Assembly: GCF_900497805.2 (NCBI RefSeq)
Contig: NW_020954681.1
Location: 3,369,860 to 3,433,859, forward strand
Direction: 5' to 3'
Length of the DNA: 64,000 nucleotides
DNA from: Vombatus ursinus
Taxonomy: Eukaryota; Chordata; Mammalia; Diprotodontia; Vombatidae
Of this stretch, positions 44,351 to 55,789 are shown in pieces. A model generated the notes under the pieces. The model made no database searches. It saw only the letters and a list, made by a program, of their open reading frames with translations, and was not told where the DNA came from. The first letter of the stretch is position 1. Every line of letters begins with the position of its first letter. Both the position numbers and the translations under genes were made by a program.

Positions 44351-45394
44351 GCTTGAGTTTCGGAAGACCTGTCCTCCCGAGACTGAATTCAGAAGACAAC
44401 GATTTGCTTTACTGAAATCACCCCAAAAGTTTATCTATATCATAACTATTGCACTGAGCTCATCATTCTGTTCTTGAACTTTTGGAGTACTTTGTAACTT
44501 TTAGATGGCGAATGAGACTTACGTTTCATAAACAAAACCAAAGTGTGTGCCCTTTCCCACGGCATTATTGACCATATAAGTAAAGACGGGGGTGGGGGTG
44601 GAGGACTCTGTCCTTTATAATGGTTTGAAGCCCCAAGTAAAATATTGCTTTGAGCCTCACAAATCTCTCAGTAATACAACACTGTCAGAGAAGGAAGTTA
44701 ATTCATAACCCTGCAACCTTTTCATTGCCAAAATCACAGAACGGAGAGATGCATCTTTAAAAACATGACCAAAATATCCCGATAGCTTTGGACATACTTG
44801 TAAATGTTCCAAATCCTTCCTTCAATCAGTTTTTCCTTGTTATCAAGGATCTCTTTATATCCTTAATTAAAATAGTAGATCACTGTTCTGACATTAATGG
44901 CAGCCTGTGATACAGCTTTCTCCTTCAAACACACAGCATCTCATTTGTCAATCAGCAGTACCTGGAGGTATCCTTTAAAAACTGCTGAGCAGAAAATACA
45001 ATGAACCACACTTCACCCCAGCTGTAGATTAAACTTTCGATCAAGAAGTACCCAGCAGCCAAATCATTACAAAGAGGATGGATCTTGTGTACCAAGGCCT
45101 GAAGAAGGTTTTCTCTTCTATCTAACTGTAAAGAAAGGTTTATAAACAACAAGAAAGAAGATTTTCCTCCCATGGGGGTTTGGGGGTGGGGAGGAGGCAA
45201 CTAACCATTAATAGTTACCAAAACAAGGTTGGTGGGGGGGGCCGGGGTGGGGGGCGATAAAGGTAAAATTCTTCTACTGACACCATTTTACAGCAGATAT
45301 GGTAAGAAAGGTCTTGGATATCCCAGGACACCAAAATATGGATAGGAACTGAAATAGGCCACCACTATGCATCTCCTCCATCCCCTTATCCCTT
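44351..45394. other. Unassigned stretch with G-rich tracts
   Basis: No gene is recognised. G-rich runs occur at about 44588-44603 and 45227-45257. Confidence 0.4.
45227..45257 (+). other. Potential G-quadruplex tract
   Basis: Several G runs (ggttgg, a run of eight, gccgggg, a run of six) sit within about 30 bases on the plus strand, enough for a four-tract G4. Formation is not shown. Confidence 0.5.
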
Positions 45395-45560
45395 CCTTCC
45401 TTCAGTCAGTCAGTCACTCAGGCACTGTGCTAAGTAGTAGGAATACACACACAAGTAGAAAGATGGTCTCTGCCCTCAAGGAGCTTACATTCTAAAGGGA
45501 GCTAGAGAGGGGACAAATGGGAGGATCTGGTAAAGGAATCCCAGAGTGCAGCCTGAAGAA
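45395..45560 (+). repeat. L2-group LINE fragment
   Basis: ggcactgtgctaagtagtaggaatacac, then ggtctctgccctcaaggagcttacattctaaaggg. Confidence 0.72.
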
Positions 45561-46335
45561 GAATGAGACATGGTTGGCCTGAATTCTCTTCTTAAAGGAA
45601 GGATCTAGGAGAAGCCATATAAACAGAGGGAGAGGCTGCAGGGATGGAGGATACTTCCAATGTGTGAGTTCCATGGCTGCAGCGGTGCTTCACAATGAAG
45701 AGCTAGGACATGGCAGAGGGAGTCTATAGAGCAGCCTGGAATAGAATGAGCTTTCCACAGCTAATGTCATTAGGTTTGCTTAAGGCTTTCTGTCACAATG
45801 AAAACAGGCAGTGGGGAGTCCTCAGAGCTGGGTCCTTGGACCCAGAATTCTATGACTATTTGGCTGAGAATCAGTCAGTGTGCTGTATACAAGACTGATA
45901 AGAATATTGTGAATTTCACTTCAACCAAAGTACTCCAGGTCTCCTCTCACATCACTTCTGGCTCTAAGTTCCACGATCCTTTAAAACTCATCCCTCACAT
46001 GGGATAACAAAGACACCCCAGTGCACATAAGTACTGATGACTTTCAGTTTGTTCATTGGCCACTTGCCTCCAGAACAAGTACCTAAGTGAAGGACACCCA
46101 GGCCAGATATATTCTGAGAAGAGGAGAAGGAAAGCACAGCCTGAGGATTTCACTAAAACGGGGAGATCCTGGGTAATCAATCAGCAGGAAAACAATAGGC
46201 TATGATGGGTAGGAGGAAAGAACACAGAAATATAAGTTGATAGGGGGCAGGGTGAAAACAGATGACACAAAGGAATTTCGCCCATTCCAGCTCTAACATT
46301 CATTTTCTCCTTTACCTTAGTCAAATTCTATTCCC
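45561..46335. other. Unassigned; contains one unit of a locally repeated segment
   Basis: Positions about 45866-45945 (gctgagaatcagtcagtgtgctg to ttcaaccaaagtactcc) recur diverged at about 46558-46638. No gene is seen. Confidence 0.4.
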
Positions 46336-46337
46336 TC

Positions 46338-46475
46338 TTTGGGCCACAACTGCAGAATATAAGTTTCATTAAGCAGGAGCTGTTTTGTTTTTGCATTTTT
46401 TTCTTCTTGTGCCTAGGACTGTGTCTGGGACATAGTGAGCACTGAGTAAACACTCTTTGAATTGAATTCTCTGCA
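46338..46475 (+). repeat. L2 LINE 3' end
   Basis: agcaggagctgttttgtttttgc to cctaggactgtgtctgggacatagtgagcactgagtaaac. Confidence 0.68.
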
Positions 46476-46484
46476 AAATGAGAG

Positions 46485-46560
46485 AGTGGATTTCAGTGCT
46501 CTTTAAAGTCCTTCACAATTCTCAGATCTGAAATGCCTATGGATTCTATGGCTGGTGGGC
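46485..46560 (+). repeat. MIR3/L3-tail fragment
   Basis: caaaatgagagagtggatttcag, then aaagtccttcacaattctcagatctgaaatgcc, then gattctatgg, in L3-tail order. Confidence 0.45.
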
Positions 46561-46629
46561 TGAGAACTAGTCAGCATACTGGACAGAAGGGTGGTGAAAG
46601 CATTATGAATTTCCCTTCCACTAAAGTCC

Positions 46630-46775
46630 TATTCCAATGGCTTAGCTCGGCCCAGAGGGAACCCTAGACTCTAGAAGGGTATACAAGTGCAGCACAATTG
46701 TTGGCAGGTCCTACTGAGTTGGAAGGACTTGGAGGGCCTGCTTGGCATCAGATTCTGTGTCTGTAATCCAAGGAG
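46630..46775 (+). repeat. Unnamed dispersed repeat, copy 3
   Basis: agagggaaccctagactctag, then gttggcaggtcctactgagttggaaggacttggag, then gattctgtgtctg aligns with 23495-23625 on the same strand. Confidence 0.6.
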
Positions 46776-46824
46776 AAGCTTATTGAAAAAGGTCAGTGAA
46801 AGAGAGATCACAGGGTCACAGATT

Positions 46825-46968
46825 TAGAGGGAAAAGAAGCCTCAAAGATCATCTAGTCCAACTCCCTTCCCCCCTTTCCATTTCACAGATAAAGAAACTG
46901 AGGTCCAGAAAGGACAAAACGTCTTGAAGAAGGCTGCACAGGTAGCAACTGACAGAAGCAGGATGTCT
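46825..46968 (-). repeat. MIR-superfamily SINE
   Basis: aaagaagcctcaaagatcatctagtccaactccc, then cacagataaagaaactgaggtccagaaagg: reversed, L3-tailed type. Confidence 0.72.
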
Positions 46969-47184
46969 CTTAGCTGTAGAAACTTATGATGGGCTATTGG
47001 GGAAGGTTGTAATCTGCAATGGTGAAGGGAATGCCTGAGTCTTCAAAATCACAGATCCTTGAAATACACAAGTATTGAATAATTATGAATTTTAATACGA
47101 TGGCGTTTGGCCAAAAGAGAAAACTGCCTTTGAAGAGGTCTACGAAGTCACATGTGTAAAATATAGAGCATCATTTTGTATAGA

Positions 47185-47420
47185 AATACTGGCTAACACA
47201 TTCAAGTGCTTTATATACAATATCATTTGATCTCCCCATTAATTCAAGGGAATATCAGTAATGCCATCCTCCTCCATCCAAATAATCGCCCCCCCATAGT
47301 CACACTTAACAAGAAAACTGAGGCTGAAAGAGATTCAAAGGACTTGTCCAAGGTCATACAGCACCTAAACTGACAACAGGGGACTCAGCCACAGGGTTTT
47401 CCTCATAGCACCACAGGTCA
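47185..47420 (-). repeat. MIR SINE
   Basis: The order tcaagtgctttatatacaatatcatttgatc, gaaaactgaggctgaaagag, gtccaaggtcatacagcacc, then tcctcatagcaccacagg is reversed MIR. Confidence 0.72.
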
Positions 47421-47865
47421 CAAGCTCACAGCCCAGCAGAATGTGGAATGCTAAAAGTGGGTATCACAGAGCTGTCTGGTAATACCATTGTGCCCCCTGT
47501 TCTTTGCTACCCCACAGATAATTACATATTGGGCCTTAATTGCTGTCTGCTGCAAGGTTGCAGTGTTTAACTATGGAAAAAAGCCACATTAGTACTTTTT
47601 CCCGTAAGTACTTTTTCAGTATGAAGCAGGACCTATGTCAGGAAAACAGGGCTAATTAGATATAGCAGCAAATCAATAAAAACATAATTTACTGAGAAAT
47701 GATTAAAATGTCAGGATGAATTTACATTGGTACCTTTCTTTAAAAGTATTCTACAAACAAAGCGCTGGGCATGCTTTACAAACAATAGCTCATTAATCTC
47801 CTCATCAAGTTCTTGGGAAAGTATGGGCTGCAACTTAAAGTCTTTGGAAGAGTCCTGAGCTTAGC
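47421..47865. other. Unassigned, with a faint reversed MIR tail at 47750-47825
   Basis: gcgctgggcatgctttacaaacaatagctcattaatctcc may be a MIR end. Otherwise nothing is recognised. Confidence 0.35.
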
Positions 47866-47867
47866 CA

Positions 47868-48062
47868 GCCTGATACAATAGAAAGAATTCTGGCTGTGGA
47901 GTCAAAAGACCTGAATTTGAATCAAGGCTCTGTTGGGCACTGCCCAAAGTCGTTTCAATTTGCTGGGCCTCTGCTTTCCAATCTATAAAATGAGGGAGCA
48001 GGAGGGGATGGCTCCAAAGGTTCCCTCTAGCTCCAAGGCCTTTGGAGCTCTAAAGCTACCAG
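47868..48062 (+). repeat. MIR3-like SINE
   Basis: The order atagaaagaattctggctgtggagtcaaaagacctgaatttgaatc, gctgggcctctgctttccaatctataaaatgaggg, then ggttccctctagctccaaggcc ends in the L3-type tail. Confidence 0.78.
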
Positions 48063-48604
48063 GGAGGTAAAGGCCTCCTGGATTGGGACCAAAAATATAA
48101 ACACTGGGATGCAAATCGTTGTCAATACCTCCTACCTCACCATTGCCCCAGGTCTGTGGGCAATGATGACGTATGAATGAAAACCCAGGATTCACAGCAG
48201 AATATCCCAGTTGGAATCAAAGCAGAGGCAGGGCTATGAATCCAGATCAAAGAATCAGAGAACAGAGAGATAGCAGGGGACAAATCAAGGTGGTCATTGA
48301 GGCCAAGGATTGAGAAGATATGTCATTCTGCCAAAGGGAAAACCACAAGACAGGTCTGGCCAGGATGGGCTATGTCTAGGCTTCCAGATGAGAAGAATGA
48401 ATCTGGCAAGTCCTACAGGTTGAAGCAGGAAAGGGGTTGAGTGCCCCTAGGTCAGCTAAAGCAGGGAGAAATAGGGAAGTAATGTGAGTCCAAGTAGGGT
48501 CCAGCATACAGAACAGAAAAGCAACAAGAACAATAAAAATCAGGACTGAACTCTTCCTTGTCATAGCAGAAAGAAGGGAGCACCGTATTTTACCTTTCTT
48601 GACA
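48063..48604. other. Unassigned stretch
   Basis: No gene or named repeat. Confidence 0.4.
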
Positions 48605-49018
48605 TTACTCAATCAACAAACATTTATCAAGTGCTCACTTACATTTTAAGGGGGGGACACTATATATATATATGTATATATGTATATATATATGTGTATA
48701 TATATATATGTATATATATGTAAATATGTATATACACGATACACATAGGGTAGATGGAAGTTAATCTTGGACAGGAAGTCACTAGCAGCTTTGTTGGGGG
48801 GAGGACAGACAAGGACTATCAAAGGTCATGTGTAAAAGGTGAGATTTAAGCTGCATCTTAAAGAAAACCAAGAATTCTAGAGGTAGAGGATGGAAAAGAA
48901 CTTTCCAGGTATGGGAGACAGTCAGAGAAATGACCCAGAAGTGAAAGATACAGCACTGTGTGTGTGAAGAACTGCAAAGAGGTTGGTATAGTCGGAGTAT
49001 AGAATATATGGTGAGGAT
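48605..49018 (+). repeat. L2-group LINE 3' region with microsatellite
   Basis: caacaaacatttatcaagtgctcac on the left. After the TA/TG tract come gtgagatttaagctgcatcttaaag, accaagaattctagaggtagagg and gaaatgacccagaagtg, in L2 order. Confidence 0.65.
48658..48742. repeat. (TA)n/(TATG)n microsatellite
   Basis: Imperfect tatatatgtatata array, able to form hairpins. Confidence 0.92.
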
Positions 49019-49019
49019 T

Positions 49020-49126
49020 CATGAGAGAGACAGAGGAAGAGAGGAAAGAAGGAAGGAGGGAGAGAAGAGGGAGGGAGGGGAAAAGAAGGAAGGAAATGAG
49101 GGAGGAAGGAAAGAAGGAAAAAAAAT
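49020..49126. repeat. (GGAA)n/(GA)n purine tract
   Basis: Imperfect gagaga/gaagg/gggagg array, mirroring the one at 41766-41880. Confidence 0.92.
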
Positions 49127-49174
49127 TAGAGAATTACAAATTAAAACATTTTTGAAGGATCACCCTAAGTTCCT

Positions 49175-49628
49175 TGTTGGAAATAACCTCTGGTGCCCAA
49201 ATAGACACAGTAAATTAGACAGACTCAGGATGAGTGCAGCAGTTGAAACCTTTAATATGCTTCCCGCAGGAAGTGGGTATGGAACTGGAGAAGAGCATAC
49301 ACATACATTACAGAAGGGAGAGCAAATCTTATGTCCCTATTCCCAGTCGCAAGTCCCTCCGAGCTGACTTTTATAGGTCACAGACTTCCCAAAATGCCCA
49401 CCACGTGTTTCCCTTGGCATGTTCTCCCCCTTCTTCATACATGGCATGTTCAGAAAATGGCATCGTAACCCCGCCTGGACGTGGAGCCTATTAAGCACGC
49501 ACACTCTTAAGTAAAGCTTAACCTTTGTCCTACCTACAGCCTCCCCAACCACACTACCAGTTTAACCCGATTTTAGCTGGTTCTCGAAGCTCCTCACCCA
49601 AAGCTACTTTCCTCTTGATTTCCTTACA
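49175..49628 (-). mobile_element. Probable solo LTR (old retrovirus-like element)
   Basis: A 454-base block splits the L1. On the minus strand it begins TGTAAGG and ends CCAACA (TG...CA). A TATAAAAG box is at 49375-49368 and an ATTAAA-type poly(A) signal near 49254. This fits U3-R-U5 order with a short U5. I see no internal retroviral genes and no clear short target duplication. The class is undetermined; it is a fossil. Confidence 0.55.
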
Positions 49629-50104
49629 TGGAAATATAATCGTTTCTTACTTCTCACATTCATCAAGTCAGCAAAGATGATAAAAAGGGGAAAACTCATT
49701 ACTGGAGGGGCTATGGGAAGAGAGTCATACCAATTTCATTGCTAGTAGAGCTGTGACTTAATTCTATCACTATAGAAAAGTATTTGGAGCAATGCAAGAA
49801 AAGGTGATAAAATGGGCATGCGCTTTGACCCAGAGATCCCACCACTGGGCTATATCCCAAGATATTATTGACAGCAAAAAAGAACCATACATACAAAAAT
49901 ATTCATAGCAGCATGATTTATAATAACACAAATCTGGAAGCTAAATGTGTGTTCAACCATTGGGGAATGAATGAACAAATTGCAGTATATGATCGCAATG
50001 CAATATTACTATGCCATAAGAAATGACAAATATGAAGAATTCAGAGAAGCAAGGTAAGGAAATGGAGCCAAAAAAATATGCAAAAGGAGTACAACAAGGT
50101 AAAC

Positions 50105-51341
50105 CAGCAGTCAACAAGCTACTGCCTGTATCTGCATGGTCTGCAAGCTGAGAATAGTTTTTACATTTTTACATGGTTGAAAAAAAATCAAAAGAAGAAT
50201 ATTTTGTGACACATAAAAATTACATGAAATTCAAATTTCTATGTCCATAAATAAAGTTTTATTGGAACACAGTCAGTCTCGTTCGTTTATATATCGTCTA
50301 TGGTGAGTTTCATATTACAACAGCAGAGCTGAGTAGATGGCAACAGTTGTATGTGGCCAAGCTCTCAGCACTGCACTGCTACTCAGTGTACTACAAATTA
50401 GAGTGAAGCAGTTATAACTCAACAGCCTTTCAAGTACCACATGGATCGTTGTACCACAACATTCTTTTTATTACTAGTGTATACCCATCATGTCGCAACA
50501 AGAAAAGAAAAGTAGACTTCAATTGTCACATTTTTAAGGCACGGTGAAGCATGGATTATTTTGTTATTGAATTAGATGGCACAGCATTGTGTTTATTAAG
50601 TGGTAAAAGTATAGATGGTTTAAATGACTATAATAGCCAACATTTCCAGATTATGTACTCATCACAATATATCCAAGTCACAGGAAAGCATCAGCCAGAA
50701 GAATAGAAAATTTTAAATGAAATATCTCATTAGAGTAGAATTTTTTTGACAAAAAATTTAAAAATGAAAATGAGTCCACAACCCAGGTAAGTTTCCAAAT
50801 GACTCATTTATCAGCCATGCAAGGGAAGTCATTTACCAATAGTGAGTTAATTAAATCATGTTTGAGTTCAGCAACCTAAAAAATGTATCCAGAGAAAACA
50901 AATTTGTTTAAGACTATTAGCCTTTGGAGTCAATTAAAATCATACTCTCATAGATCGATATCAGTATTTGGCTGTATCTATACGTGTGAAAAGACATCTT
51001 CCAAGATGAAATACATAAAATCTCATTACAAATGAACATTAACAGGTGGACATTTGCAATAGATTTTCATGATATGGAACCCTAACTTTAAACCTCAATT
51101 AAGCAAAATATTATCCCCAGAAAAAAAGGAATTTAATTTTTGTCAGTAGTATGCAAGTATTGCAAAAATTTCCAATTATTTATATTATTATTATATCTTT
51201 AGTTTTGTCAGTAAAAAGAGGAAATTTGTTTTCTCTTTTGTTATATAAGTACCTACATAATTTTCTCAATTTTGTCTCTTGGCCTGCAAAACCTAAGCAA
51301 TTACTATCTGGTCCTTTACAGAAAAAGTTTGCTGACCCTCA
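50105..51341 (+). mobile_element. hAT (Charlie-like) DNA transposon, internally deleted
   Basis: Left end CAGCAGTCAACAAGC, right end ...AAAGTTTGCTGACCCTCA. The subterminal words (ataaataaagttttattggaacacag on the left; ctgcaaaacctaagcaattactatctggtcctttacag on the right) are those of mammalian hAT-Charlie elements. The near-repeat aggtaaac/atgtaaaa (50097-50104, 51342-51349) is a decayed 8 bp target duplication in L1. Inside are traces of a transposase: an N-terminal zinc-finger region near 50490-50700 and a C-terminal hAT word IDFHDME-like near 51060-51080. The middle of the transposase is missing and the ends have stops. Confidence 0.75.
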
Positions 51342-51599
51342 ATGTAAAAAAAAAAGTCAACATTGAAAATCAATGGTCAAACACAATGGTCATTGCTAGC
51401 AGGATAAAGTCAGAATTGAAGAATGCATCCTTCTTTTGTATTATTTCTGTTCTCATTTTCTATTATTCTTTTTCTACTGGAAACACTTTTGGTGGTGTGT
51501 ACTTTGTAGAAGGAGTTCTTTGTGTACTGGCTAGGAAGTATCTTTTTGGTTCAAACAAAATGTAAAAATAAATTAAAAGGTAGAAGGTCAAAGGAGAAC

Positions 51600-53660
51600 A
51601 CTTTCACATGAATTTATTGCAATTCTCCAAGGGCCATGATTTCAAAAGTGCAGGTATTTTTTCCACTTTCTTTGTCTTCATAGTCCATCTTCACCAGTTG
51701 CTGAAGCTGAAACATTTATCACCCTGCAGTCAACCTGGTGATGAGTTTATGATGAACTTGGCCCTGCATACCCAAAGAGAACAAGAAAGAACATTCATAG
51801 GACACTTGGTGATCTCATCAGACAATATCCATGATAACTAAATGAGTTCATTTTTAGTCATCCGTTAATTATCCATCTTGCAGATAAAATTGGGAGAAGA
51901 AATTGTTTTACTTAATTAGATAGCATATATAGATAAGAGGTCTACAAAGGAGACTATTAAAGTTCAAAGGTCATGGTGGTACAGTCCTTCAAGGTGAAGA
52001 GAAGTTATTATTAAAATATTTGCAGATATTTTTCATTTTTCTCCTGTTTCTTGTCCTCCATCTATTTCCATCCTCAAAAGCCTCCATAGAGATTTTGCTT
52101 AGTTGGCTGTCTTCATAAACCGTCTTTAAACTTACTTTATCCTCTACTGTTTTCCTTTCTGTTATGAAGTGGCACTACATAACACTTTCCTTCATTCTTT
52201 TCTATAGGATTTTACAAAAAATGCTCGTATTCTGAACTGCCGTGGCCCTGTCTTCCATCTCTCCCTCCTTGGCAACAAGGTAAAATGTCTGATGGCTGAG
52301 GCTCTTTTGGTCTATTTGTTATGGAAACTTATTAATATCACTTAAACTTCCGTATGAAATTACTGTAATTGTTGTTGATATCCTGACGTCCATCTATTAA
52401 CTCTTTCATTATCAATAAGATTTGAATAGTTTTGTTTGAGTTGTTTATACTACACAGTATATTTTTTTTTCCTTCTTTTATCCTTTGTTGTAGCTTTGTA
52501 GAGAGACAAGTGGACTGGTGGTGCTGATACACGGTCTTAAAAAATAATACTGTGTTTATTTTTAATTCTTTTGGCAAGGTAATTGGAGTTAAATGACTTG
52601 CCCAGGGTCACACAACTAGTAAGTGTTAAGCATCTGGTCTCAGACCAGATTTGAACTCAGGCCCTCCTGACTCCAGGGCCAGTGCAGTATCTGGTGCACC
52701 ACTTAGCTGCCCCTTTTATTTTGTTTTAATTGAAGTTTAGCTATTTTTCTTAAAAGAGTTAAGTTTTACTTTGATGACTAAAATTACATCATTTTTATTG
52801 AATATCCTATAACATTTTGCCTTTACAAATAATAAAATTCCCTGGTTGCATGGCCAGAGTATGCTGTGCATGCCTATGGCTTTGTACTAATTTTGATCTT
52901 TGTTCTAAAAAGGTGGTGGTGGGACTCTACATTTACAACTAATTTGGGAGTGATTCATATGAATCTCTATTTGTTTTCTGCTTATTAAAATAGAATCAAT
53001 TCCAATTTTTACTTTAGTTGGTGCTAGCCATATCTAGTGCTTTCCAATTCTTTTTTCAAAGAATGCATTCACAACACCAAGGCAGAGAGGTTCATTGTAG
53101 TTTACCATCTTTGGCCTCTCTCATTTCACATTCCTGATTCATGTTTTACCATCCATTTCTCACCATAGTCAACCATTGAAGTTACACAGCATCAAAGTCT
53201 ATGTTGATCTAAACTTGGAGTGCCTTACCAAGTTCTTTGTAGCACTCTATATCTTTTCATCCTTTGCAATCAATGTTGGTACACAAGCTGCAATCATCTT
53301 CATGGCAATCTTTTTGCAATGACTCATCATAAGTACTAAAAAACGAGATGACTATCCTTTGAATATACGATAAAAAAAAATCCCGCCAATTCCTTTGTTT
53401 GAGCGCTCAAACCTGTGAGCCGCCCTTCCATTTAGCTACAACTACATTTCTTTTTCTGGTTTCATCCCTAGGAAGAATCTTATGATTGGTATGACCAAGT
53501 TCCTCTAGTAGCCTAGCTATGGTTACGGGGAAAGCATTTCACATTTGGAGGACCAATAGTCAAGTTAAAATTCATCAACACTCTTAAAAGTATATGATTC
53601 TTAGCACTTTCATCCCTTTCTTCAACCACATGCTACTATAACTTCAGATGGGGTCAGAGG
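51600..53660 (-). mobile_element. RTE-like LINE relic, endonuclease side
   Basis: Minus-strand translation of 53330-53030 gives MIAACVPTLIAKDEKI, then LMLCNFNG (for the GDFNAKVG loop), then EMDGKT, MVNYNEPLCLGVVNAFFEKRIGKH. This resembles the RTE/BovB-group endonuclease (AYAPT...FY.EL, GDFNAKVG, ..NTFF.KR..R.WTW). Upstream (53480-53340) ETRKRNVVVAKWKGGSQV fits the preceding domain. Downstream identity to 51600 is weaker. Frames are broken throughout. Confidence 0.55.
52562..52715 (-). repeat. WSINE1-like SINE
   Basis: aatgacttgcccagggtcacacaactagtaagtgttaagc on the left, tctggtgcaccacttagctgcccc on the right; it interrupts the RTE-like relic. Confidence 0.85.
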
Positions 53661-54039
53661 GCACAAAGAACTGAAGGACATTTGGGTTTTGTTGTTATTT
53701 GGGTTATTTTTTGTTGGTCTGGTTTGTCGGTTGGTTTATGTATAGTTCATTTTATGTGGTCAAATGATTCATTCAAGTGGACAGATTTTGGGGATAAGCC
53801 TCTCTGTCCTTTGCTAGGCTGTCCTCAGAAATCAGACTTAGCCTGTTGCTGTATCCATATGTGAAGCCTTTCCAGCATGGGAGAACCTGTTCAGAATATA
53901 GGCTCTACTAGTGTAACCTTGCAAAGCACAAGATCACTTCCACATCCCAATGAGGCATCAAAGTATAGTACTTTGTGGGTGCACACCTGGGCACCCAAGG
54001 GATGGAAGACATACTATAAAAAGTTACAGAAAAAAAGAC
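53661..54039. other. Unassigned stretch
   Basis: Contains gagaacctgttcagaatataggctctac and neighbouring sequence with the feel of an old repeat, but no family is assigned. Confidence 0.35.
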
Positions 54040-54882
54040 TGTTTCAAGGATATCAAAGGTCAAAAGCTCTCCACAAAGAAAACAACACAGCCAGAATAAG
54101 AAAGAAAATGGCCAAGTTTGGGGAAGTGAGAGTGGTTGGGAGGTATAGGAGGCACCAAATATCTGTAAGAGTTTAATATCCAAGGTATATAGGGGAATGA
54201 ACACAAATGTACATGAGTAAGAGTCATTTCCCAACAGATGAGCTGTCAACAGGTATGAATAAGTTTCAAAAGGAGAACTGCAAATTATGAACCACCATAT
54301 AAAAGAAATACCAATTAAAACAGCTCTGAGGTTTCAATTCACACCTTTCAAAGTGGCAAAGATAAGAAAAGATGGAATAGCCAAAACTTAAGGGGATATG
54401 GGCGAACAGGTAACCTAATGAGGAGCTATGAATTGGTCCAACTGCTCTGACAAAACAATATGAGGTTATATAAGAAAAATCACTAAATTGTATATGCCCT
54501 TTGATTCAGAGATCCCATGCCTAGTCATTATCCCAAGGAAATCAAGGATAGAAAGACTCCATATATACCCCTAAATTTAGGACAGCACTTTTGGAAAGCA
54601 AAAACAAACAACTAAAAGTAAAAACCTGAAAATGAGGTGGTGTCCATCAATTGGGGAATGATGGCTATAGAAATTTTGGTATACGAATGTAATGGAATAT
54701 TGTGCCCTAAGAAATATCAAATAAGAGGAATTTAGAGAACAATTGGAAGACTTGAATGATTAGACACTGACTTGAGTAATGTGAACCAGGAAAACAACAT
54801 ACACAATGACTATATTAACATAAGTGAAAATAACACCAAAAGGCTTGATTAATTGTAATGGCTGATCTCAGTCGGGAGAAGT
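54040..54882 (+). mobile_element. L1 LINE 3' fragment (ORF2 C-terminus)
   Basis: The words are attatgaaccaccatataaaagaaataccaattaaaacagc, ccctttgattcagagatcccatgcctag, ggtggtgtccatcaattggggaatg and gaatgtaatggaatattgtgcc, in L1 ORF2-to-3' UTR order. Frames are broken. Confidence 0.85.
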
Positions 54883-54884
54883 CA

Positions 54885-55785
54885 AATGCCTGTTAGCATT
54901 CATATGATATGTGCCAGGCACTGGGAATACAGAGACAAAACTGCAACTACTCCTGCCCTAAAGGAACTCACAATTCAATAGGAAAGACAACATTTACATA
55001 TAGAGATAGAGAAAAAAAAAACCTACAAAGCAGATACAAAGTAATCTCAGAGGATATGCAGTAAGAGCTGGGGGGATTAGGATAAGATTTCAGACATGAC
55101 CTAGCCCTTGAGCTGAGTCTAAAAGGAAACCCAGAATTCCAAGCAGTGGAAGTGAGGAAAGAGAACATAACAGATTTGGGGGACAGCCTGACACAGAGAA
55201 ACGTGTGAGTCAAAACAAGTAGGTCCATATGGCTGGATCATAGGGAAGACTTAAAAAAAGGTAGGAAGAGGCCAGATTGTGAAAACTTTTCAAATCTAAA
55301 CAAACAACTTTTAATTTCATGCCATTGTTATTCAGTCATTTCAGTTGTGTCCAACTTTTCATGTGACCCCATTTGGGGTTTTCTTGGCAGAGATACTGGA
55401 GTGGTTTCTCATTTCCTTCTCTAGTTCATTTTACAGATGAGTAAAGTGAGGCAAACAGAGTGAAGTGACTTGCCCAGGGTCACACAGCTAGTAAGTGTCT
55501 GAGATTGGATTTGAACTCAGGAAGATGAGTCTTTCTGACTTCAGGCCCAGTGCTCTATTCACTCTATTCTGGAAGTAAAAGGGAGCCATGGGAGTTTATT
55601 GGCTGAGAGGCATTGGGAGAAACTACGTTTTAAGACAAACCATCATGGTAGTTTTTGAAGGTTGGATTGGAATAGGGAGAGACTTGAAGCAGTAAGTCTA
55701 CTTTGGAGGCTTCTATACTGTCTGGGTAAAAGGTGGTGAGGATCTGACCTAGAATGCTTAGGAAATGCCTAGAAAGAAGGGGATT
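54885..55785 (+). repeat. L2-group LINE, 3' region, split by MAR1
   Basis: atgtgccaggcactgggaatacagagac, then ctcctgccctaaaggaactcacaattc, on to gaggccagattgtgaaaac. After the SINE it resumes ctggaagtaaaagggagccatgggagtttattgg. Both halves follow L2 order. Confidence 0.75.
55322..55566 (-). repeat. MAR1-type SINE inserted in L2
   Basis: attgttattcagtcatttcagttgtgtcc on the left. The middle is cattttacagatgagtaaagtgaggcaaacagag and the right end cccagtgctctattcact. Confidence 0.85.
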
Positions 55786-55789
55786 ATAA

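Larger units (their letters stand above)
49127..51590 (+). mobile_element. L1 LINE 3' part, interrupted by an LTR and a hAT element
   Basis: L1 words appear in order: gagaattacaaattaaaacatttttgaagg (49128-49158); then after the LTR cattcatcaagtcagcaaagatgataaaaagggg, gcgctttgacccagagatcccaccactgggctatatcccaa and caaccattggggaatg to about 50096. After the hAT element comes a possible 3' UTR with an A-rich end near 51575. The ORF2 C-terminal frame is broken. Confidence 0.75.

Noticed and set aside
48960-49367. 135-codon plus-strand open frame
   Set aside because: It runs through a GA-rich simple repeat and into the probable LTR; low-complexity Glu/Arg/Gly product.
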